A stretch of 10,138 bases of DNA from contig JBJTJN010000013.1 of the NCBI GenBank assembly GCA_046095485.1, positions 1-10,138 of the forward strand, given 5' to 3'. The DNA is from SYFI01 sp046095485 (GTDB taxonomy: Bacteria > Actinomycetota > Thermoleophilia > Miltoncostaeales > Miltoncostaeaceae). A program made the position numbers and the translations under genes. Below the pieces are notes generated by a model that did no database searches, was not told the origin of the DNA, and worked only from the letters and a program-made list of their open reading frames with translations. Shown one piece after another: positions 5,909 through 10,138 of the stretch. The number at the start of each line of letters is the position of its first letter. The first letter of the stretch is position 1.

Positions 5909-5940
5909 GCCGGGGCCTCGGGCTTCACGCCGGGGCCTGC
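5901..5940. repeat. 20-bp tandem duplication at the junction of the paralogous membrane genes
   Basis: Bases 5901-5920 and 5921-5940 match at 17 of 20 positions (first 18 with one difference). On the minus strand the upstream copy holds GTGA, where a GTG overlaps the TGA stop of paralogue A. The downstream copy holds the ATG start of paralogue B. The second copy therefore supplies the start codon now used. Confidence 0.8.
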
Positions 5941-6938
5941 TTCCCCCGGCTCATTGCCGTGCCCCGCAACCGGGGCGCAACCCACGTGCCCACGCGCAGG
6001 GCGCCCATGGCCACGAACACCGCGATGGTGCCCGTGGCGCCGATCACGCCCACGTGGCCGGTGAGGGGCCCCTCGAAGTGCAGCATGTACGCCCCGTACA
6101 TCAGCCCGGCCACGGTGACCCATGCGGCGTTCGGCAGGCGCGCCGGCGCCGACAGCCCCACCATGGTGCCCCCGAACCACGCCGTGGCGAGCACCGGCTC
6201 GAGCGCGCCCATGTCGGCCAGGTGCACGGCGGTGCACACGATGAGGGACGTCGACCCCGATGCCAGCGCGAGATCCCACCCCAGCCGCTGGATGAGCAGC
6301 CACGTGAGCACGGCCGCCACGCCGCCGATGGGGATCATCGCCATGTGGGCCATGCCCTGCACCTCGGGCAGCAGCACGGCGCTGTGCTCGTACCCGAACG
6401 CCGATGCGATCCAGTAGATGAACGACGAGCCCATGAGGGCGACCAGGCCGAGGCGGCCGCCCACGCCCGGCAGCACATACGGGCCGATCACCGACCAGAG
6501 CAGCCCCGCCAGCGCGCCCGCCAGCAGCACCCAGCCGAAGGGCACGGTGATGGTGGGCGCCAGCAGGCCCACGAAGGCGCCGGTGTACGCCGAGCACTCC
6601 GCGCGCACGTCGAGTGGCCCGCGCGGCGCAACCATCATGCCGATGATGATCGCCACGATCGACACCGCGACCAGCGCGGGCATTCCCATCTCGCGGCTGA
6701 GCAGCAGCGACAGGGCCGTGCCGGCCACGCCCGCGGCCACGTCGGCCACGCGCGGACGGGGAACTCGCAGGGAGTCGCGCACCGCGACGACGGCCCCGAT
6801 GGTGGCGAGGATGATGGCGATCACCACGACCGCCAGCGGCAGCGGCTCCGCGCCGACGATGAACGCGACGACGTACATCCCGATGAGCGAGGCCAGCGTC
6901 ACCGCCGCGAGGGCGTATGTCCAGACGGTGCGCCTCAC
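5925..6938 (-). CDS. polytopic membrane protein, tandem paralogue A (unknown family)
   Basis: A 337-residue membrane protein with roughly ten hydrophobic segments (for example 7-28, 33-53, 87-104, 135-156, 200-216, 270-287 and 295-316). It shares the landmarks of its downstream paralogue: C115, AFVGLLAPTITV, GPYVLP, RLPNAAW (267-273), GHVGVIG (294-300) and APRL (321-324). The basic C-terminus (RGKQAPA) is probably cytoplasmic. No conserved family is recognised; pairs of similar membrane proteins often form a heterodimeric transporter or channel, which is inference. The GTG at 6938 overlaps the TGA of the HAD hydrolase gene (GTGA), so the two are translationally coupled. The order HAD, A, B with minimal spacing makes one operon. 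Confidence 0.87.
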   Translation of the reverse strand: MRRTVWTYALAAVTLASLIGMYVVAFIVGAEPLPLAVVVIAIILATIGAVVAVRDSLRVPRPRVADVAAGVAGTALSLLLSREMGMPALVAVSIVAIIIGMMVAPRGPLDVRAECSAYTGAFVGLLAPTITVPFGWVLLAGALAGLLWSVIGPYVLPGVGGRLGLVALMGSSFIYWIASAFGYEHSAVLLPEVQGMAHMAMIPIGGVAAVLTWLLIQRLGWDLALASGSTSLIVCTAVHLADMGALEPVLATAWFGGTMVGLSAPARLPNAAWVTVAGLMYGAYMLHFEGPLTGHVGVIGATGTIAVFVAMGALRVGTWVAPRLRGTAMSRGKQAPA

Positions 6939-7660
6939 CGCGCGATGATCTCAGGAACCTCGGCGAGCGTGGTGATCACATCCACGTCGGCGGTGCCCGG
7001 CCCGGCGGCAGCCTGCCCGGCGGTACCCGGCCCGGTGTGGCGTCCCGCCCGGTGGAGCAGCAGGGCGCGCAGGCCGGCGGCGCGGGCGCCCTGGTAGTCC
7101 TCGGCCAGGCGGTCGCCCACGTGCAGTGCACGGGCGGGATCCACCCCCGCCGCGTCGGTGGCGTAATGGAAGATCGCCGGGTCGGGCTTGGCCGCGCCCA
7201 CGGTGGCGCTCACGGCGATAACCACGAAGCGATCGGCCACGCCCAGCGCCGCGAGGTGGTGGGGCAGCGCGCAGTCCCAGTTGCTCACCACGCCGAGCCG
7301 CACGCCCTGCGCCCCGAGTGCGTCCATGGCGCCGAGGGCATCGTGGTGAAGGCGAAAGCGCAACGAGGCCACCAGCAGCTCCGTGGCCTCGGAAGCAGGC
7401 GGGGCACCGGGCCCCAGCGCGTCGGCCAGCACTCCGCCGCATTCGGCGCGCAGCGTGCTCAGGCCCGCCGCGTCGCCCGCGATGTGCATGCGCGACCGGT
7501 AGTGGGCGATCTCCGCGCGCAGCGCCTCATCCACCACCTGCGGGGCGATGTCGTACCCGGCATCCGCGAGCTCCGCGTGCAGGATGGGCCCCGGTGGGTC
7601 CATCGCCACGAGGGTGCCGAAGGCGTCGAGCAGCACGAGATCGGGCGGTGAAGGCGCCAT
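6935..7660 (-). CDS. HAD-superfamily hydrolase (subclass IA)
   Basis: A 241-residue cytoplasmic HAD hydrolase. Motif I is LLDAFGTLV with nucleophile D12; the +2 acid of typical phosphatases is replaced by Phe14, as in the haloacid-dehalogenase and HDHD3-like branches. Motif II is VVSNWD (S126, N127), motif III is K158 in GAAKPDP, and motif IV is HVGDRLAEDY (D183, D188). The cap (about 20-105) is helical, as in subclass IA. Near the C-terminus a low-complexity insert repeats GPGTA twice (210-214 and 220-224). The substrate is unknown; missing the +2 acid makes a simple phosphatase less certain, though HDHD3-like proteins are annotated as such. The ATG at 7660 has TACCCT 8 nt upstream, consistent with a leaderless mRNA. 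It is the first gene of an operon with the two paralogous membrane proteins. Confidence 0.92.
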   Translation of the reverse strand: MAPSPPDLVLLDAFGTLVAMDPPGPILHAELADAGYDIAPQVVDEALRAEIAHYRSRMHIAGDAAGLSTLRAECGGVLADALGPGAPPASEATELLVASLRFRLHHDALGAMDALGAQGVRLGVVSNWDCALPHHLAALGVADRFVVIAVSATVGAAKPDPAIFHYATDAAGVDPARALHVGDRLAEDYQGARAAGLRALLLHRAGRHTGPGTAGQAAAGPGTADVDVITTLAEVPEIIAR

Positions 7661-7668
7661 TGCAGGGC

Positions 7669-7674
7669 AGGGTA
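7669..7674 (-). promoter_or_regulatory. -10 hexamer of leaderless HAD operon promoter
   Basis: On the minus strand TACCCT (TANNNT) ends 8 nt before the ATG at 7660, with no Shine-Dalgarno between. It is the same hexamer as before the DHA2 exporter. The 68-bp divergent gap 7661-7728 also carries the opposite promoter at 7715. Confidence 0.5.
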
Positions 7675-7714
7675 AGCGGCAACCGGGGCGAAGGGACCGG
7701 CTGCGGGGCGGTCC

Positions 7715-7720
7715 TATACT
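7715..7720 (+). promoter_or_regulatory. -10 hexamer of leaderless promoter for the PBP operon
   Basis: TATACT is close to the ideal -10 (TATAAT) and stands out in very GC-rich surroundings. It ends 8 nt before the GTG at 7729, and the spacer CGGCGGCC is no Shine-Dalgarno. No strong -35 is seen. This spacing supports a leaderless start at 7729 rather than the ATG at 7747. Confidence 0.6.
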
Positions 7721-7728
7721 CGGCGGCC

Positions 7729-8244
7729 GTGCCCGCTGCTGCCGCCATGACGACCCAACCCGCCCAGAGCCCGCGCCGCATGCCCCGTTCGGCCTCCGTC
7801 GCCCTCATCGTGGCCGGGGCCGTGGTGGTGGCGTGGATCCCCTCGTTCATCGCCACCGCATACGCCGAAGAGCCGGCGTCCGAGTACCTCGCCAATCCGG
7901 CGTCGGGATGGGCCTTCCTGTGGGAGGCCGTCACGGCGTCGCGCAACCCGCGCCTGGGCACATCCGACGCCGCGATGCAGCAGGCCGAGCAGGTGTGGGC
8001 GGGCGCTCCGGCCGTGGCGGGCGACGTGTCGCTCAAGGCGATCCCCGATGAGTGGACCGTGCCCGTGCCGCCGGGCGGGGTGGCACCCGCCGCGGCGCGC
8101 GCCGAGGCGCGCCCCGACGACGAGCTCAACTGGGTGGTGTCCGGGCGCGTGATGGGCGGGCCCGAGCAGGTGATCGGCCTGCTCGACTACCGCACCGGCC
8201 GCGTGGAGTGGGACATCCGGCCGCTGGCGGGAGCCGCGCGATGA
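7729..8244 (+). CDS. small membrane-anchored or secreted protein upstream of the PBP
   Basis: A 171-residue protein of unknown function. A basic N-terminus (R16, R17, R20) precedes one hydrophobic segment (about 22-45). This ends in TAYA-EE, which could be a signal peptidase I site after A46 or simply the end of a membrane anchor. The remaining ~125 residues are predicted to be outside the membrane. They are Ala/Pro-rich around 112-130 and end with a likely beta-strand domain (LNWVVSGRVMGGPEQVIGLLDYRTGRVEWDIRPL). I recognise no domain. The GTG at 7729 is favoured by TATACT 8 nt upstream; the ATG at 7747 is the alternative. Its stop overlaps the start of the class A PBP as ATGA, so the two are coupled. 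The protein may be a partner or regulator of that peptidoglycan synthase, which is inference from context. Confidence 0.82.
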   Translation: MPAAAAMTTQPAQSPRRMPRSASVALIVAGAVVVAWIPSFIATAYAEEPASEYLANPASGWAFLWEAVTASRNPRLGTSDAAMQQAEQVWAGAPAVAGDVSLKAIPDEWTVPVPPGGVAPAAARAEARPDDELNWVVSGRVMGGPEQVIGLLDYRTGRVEWDIRPLAGAAR

Positions 8245-10138
8245 AGATCGATCGCCTGCGCAGGCGGCGCGAGAAGCGCGCGCGCCATGGCCGCATCGGC
8301 CTGGGCAGGGTGATCCTCATGGCGCTGCTGGTACTCGGCACCGTGCTGGGCGTGGCGCTGGCCACCAGCTACCAGTCGATCACCGCGGACCTCCCGGACA
8401 TCGATGAGATGCAGCCGGTGGGCCTGGGGCAGAACTCGCGCATCTACGATCGCAACGGGAAGATCCTCGGCTATATCGCCGGGGTCACCAACCGCACGGA
8501 GATCCCGCTCGCGCGCATCCCCATCAACCTGCGCGAGGCCACCGTGGCCATCGAGGACAAGCGCTTCTACGAGCACGACGGTGTGGACTGGGTGCGCATC
8601 GTCGGCGCCGCCGTGCGCAACGCCATGGACAGCGGCGGCCTTCGCCAGGGCGGCAGCACCATCACCATGCAGCTGGTGAAGAACCTCTACGACCCCGACG
8701 CGCCGCGTGACTTCTCGCAGAAGATCAAGGAGGCCCACCTGGCCCAGGAGGTGGAGCGGCGCTTCACCAAGGACCAGATCCTCGCGAAGTACCTCAACGG
8801 CGTGTTCTACGGACAGAACTCCGTCGGCGTGCAGGCGGCATCGCTCACCTACTTCGACAAGCCGGTGTGGGCCATCGACCTGCCGCAGGCCGCCCTGCTG
8901 GCGGGCCTGCCGCAGGCGCCGTCGGCCTACAACCCCTTCGTCAACCCGAAGGACGCCACCGCGCGGCGCAACGTGGTGCTGCAGGAGATGGCCAACCAGG
9001 GCTACATCACGCAGGCCGAGGCCGACGAGGCCAAGGCGAGTGACCTGCAGCTGAAGAAGGGCAAGACCTACGAGCGCAAGCGCGAGGGCTACTTCTTCGA
9101 CTACGTGCGCCAGGAGCTCATCGACCGCTACGGCGAGAAGCGCGTGCAGAACGGCGGCCTCGCGGTGCGCACCACCATCGACCCCAAGCTGCAGCGCGCC
9201 GCCGAGCAGGCGATCGCGAGCAACCTCGGGCAGGAGGGCGACCCCGCGGCGGCGGTGGTGCTGATCGACGCCCGCACCGGATACATCCGCGCCATGGCCA
9301 CCAGCCGCGAGTACGGCAAGGACAGCCAGTTCAACTACGCCGCGCAGGCGCGTCGCCAGCCGGGATCCACCTTCAAGACCTTCGTGCTCACCCGCGCCAT
9401 CGCCGACGGCATCAACCCCTACTCCACCGTCTACGACAGCCGGCCCATCGACATCAACGACCCCAAGTGGGGTCCGGTCCAGGTGGCCACGTACTCCAAC
9501 TCCTACCGCGGCGCGGTGCCGATCTCGCAGGCCACGCTGGCGTCGGACAACACCGTGTACATCCAGATGACCCTCGACGTGGGCCCGGATCGCGTGGTGG
9601 ACATGGCCAGGAAGATGGGCGTGCAGAGCGACCTGCCCGTGGTGCCGTCCATCGGCCTCGGCTCGGGCGAGGTGACCCCGCTCGAGATGGCCGCTGCCTA
9701 CGCGCCGCTGGCCAACGGCGGGTTCCGCGTGAAGCCCATCGCCATGACCGATCTGGGCAAGGGCGTCCCCAAGGGCGACCTCGCCACGCCAAAGCGCACC
9801 CGGGTGTTCCAGGACGGCGTGGCCTATGAGGTCACCCGCATCCTGCGCGACAACGTGACCAGCGGCACCGGCGGCGCCGCCAACATCGCGCCAAACGTGG
9901 CGGGCAAGACCGGCACCACCGACGACTACACCGACGCCTGGTTCGTGGGCTACACGCCCCGCTACGTGTGCGCGGTGTGGGTGGGCTACCCGAACGACGA
10001 CGGCGTGCGCCGGTCGATGACCAGCGTGCACGGCATCACGGTGGCGGGCGGCACCTTCCCGGCGCAGATCTGGGGCGACTTCATGCAGATCGCCGCCAAG
10101 GGCGACGACGGCCTGGAGTTCCCGCTGCCCAAGAACCC
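8241..10138 (+). CDS. class A penicillin-binding protein (transglycosylase/transpeptidase), 3' end cut
   Basis: A bifunctional peptidoglycan synthase, open for 632 codons to the right edge. A basic cytoplasmic tail (1-19) and one membrane anchor (about 23-42) come first. The GT51 glycosyltransferase domain (about 62-235) has catalytic E105 in AIEDKRFYEHDG, then RQGGSTITMQL (135-145), KIKEAHLAQEVERR (161-174) and LAGLPQAPSAYNP (220-232). The transpeptidase domain follows, with all three active-site motifs: S376-T-F-K379, S435-D-N437 and K556-T-G558. It polymerises lipid II into glycan strands and crosslinks the stem peptides outside the membrane; beta-lactams acylate S376. Only the extreme C-terminus, usually a Pro/Gly-rich or accessory tail, is missing. 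The ATG overlaps the stop of the small anchored protein. It is of the PBP1A/PonA type; I give no symbol because several such paralogues are usual in actinobacteria. Confidence 0.96.
   Translation, partial: MKIDRLRRRREKRARHGRIGLGRVILMALLVLGTVLGVALATSYQSITADLPDIDEMQPVGLGQNSRIYDRNGKILGYIAGVTNRTEIPLARIPINLREATVAIEDKRFYEHDGVDWVRIVGAAVRNAMDSGGLRQGGSTITMQLVKNLYDPDAPRDFSQKIKEAHLAQEVERRFTKDQILAKYLNGVFYGQNSVGVQAASLTYFDKPVWAIDLPQAALLAGLPQAPSAYNPFVNPKDATARRNVVLQEMANQGYITQAEADEAKASDLQLKKGKTYERKREGYFFDYVRQELIDRYGEKRVQNGGLAVRTTIDPKLQRAAEQAIASNLGQEGDPAAAVVLIDARTGYIRAMATSREYGKDSQFNYAAQARRQPGSTFKTFVLTRAIADGINPYSTVYDSRPIDINDPKWGPVQVATYSNSYRGAVPISQATLASDNTVYIQMTLDVGPDRVVDMARKMGVQSDLPVVPSIGLGSGEVTPLEMAAAYAPLANGGFRVKPIAMTDLGKGVPKGDLATPKRTRVFQDGVAYEVTRILRDNVTSGTGGAANIAPNVAGKTGTTDDYTDAWFVGYTPRYVCAVWVGYPNDDGVRRSMTSVHGITVAGGTFPAQIWGDFMQIAAKGDDGLEFPLPKN

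Noticed and set aside
6989..7034. Possible regulatory or CRISPR-like repeat in a CCCGGC-rich stretch
   Set aside because: It is in frame within the HAD gene and encodes the GPGTA-repeat insert. The units are short, imperfect and without spacers.
5024..7097. Long plus-strand open frames opposite the paralogous membrane genes
   Set aside because: They are charged, repetitive Arg/His/Gln-rich translations without start signals. The minus strand encodes two mutually homologous membrane proteins, which decides the strand.
7318..7728. Extension of the PBP-upstream protein to 7318
   Set aside because: The extra 137 codons are antisense to the HAD gene and Arg/Pro-rich. The promoter hexamer TATACT at 7715 lies inside them.
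8187..10031. Long (614-codon) minus-strand open frame opposite the PBP gene
   Set aside because: It is the antisense shadow of a GC-rich gene: it is rich in His, Val, Gly and Arg with no domain or hydrophobic pattern, while the plus strand encodes a complete set of PBP motifs.

Overview
The window is very GC-rich chromosomal DNA, with almost every third codon position G or C. Several genes start with GTG, and several first genes of transcription units appear leaderless: a TANNNT hexamer lies 7-9 nt before the start codon and there is no Shine-Dalgarno. With the class A PBP and the CsoR-family repressor, this suggests a high-GC actinobacterium. A deep lineage such as Thermoleophilia is possible, but this is inference. 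I see no insertion sequences, phage genes, tRNA, rRNA or CRISPR. The window holds eleven protein genes, two of them cut by its edges.

Layout. (1) Positions 1-2319, minus strand: two MFS exporters in tandem, a 14-TM DHA2 type and then a 12-TM type cut by the left edge, joined by a 4-base GTGA stop/start overlap. (2) 2370-2966, plus, divergent: an unrecognised four-helix membrane protein. (3) 3093-4939, plus: a tight operon of trxB (thioredoxin reductase), trxA (thioredoxin), an FmdB-type zinc-ribbon protein and a CsoR-family thiol/metal-sensing repressor. (4) 4913-7660, minus: a HAD-family hydrolase followed by two tandem paralogous polytopic membrane proteins of a family I do not recognise. 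The last overlaps the repressor gene tail to tail by 27 bp. (5) 7729-10138, plus: a small anchored or secreted protein, ATGA-coupled to a class A penicillin-binding protein that runs off the right edge.

Most interesting signal. The repressor keeps both sensor cysteines of CsoR (C38, C67) but has Arg63 where copper-sensing CsoR has its His ligand. This is the pattern of persulfide-sensing CstR-type proteins rather than Cu(I) sensors. Two CsoR-operator-like sites, both TATACC-N4-GGGGGT in the same register, lie in the window. One is in the 50-bp divergent promoter between the DHA2 exporter and the four-helix protein; the other sits directly before trxB and covers its ribosome binding site. The natural hypothesis is a small autoregulated regulon: a thiol-reactive sulfur (or metal) signal is sensed by the repressor, which controls the thioredoxin system, itself, an efflux gene pair and a membrane protein.

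Bases not assigned to genes are short: 2320-2369 (divergent promoters and operator), 2967-3092 (a G/C hairpin, then the trx promoter and operator), 5909-5924 (a 20-bp tandem duplication) and 7661-7728 (divergent leaderless promoters).
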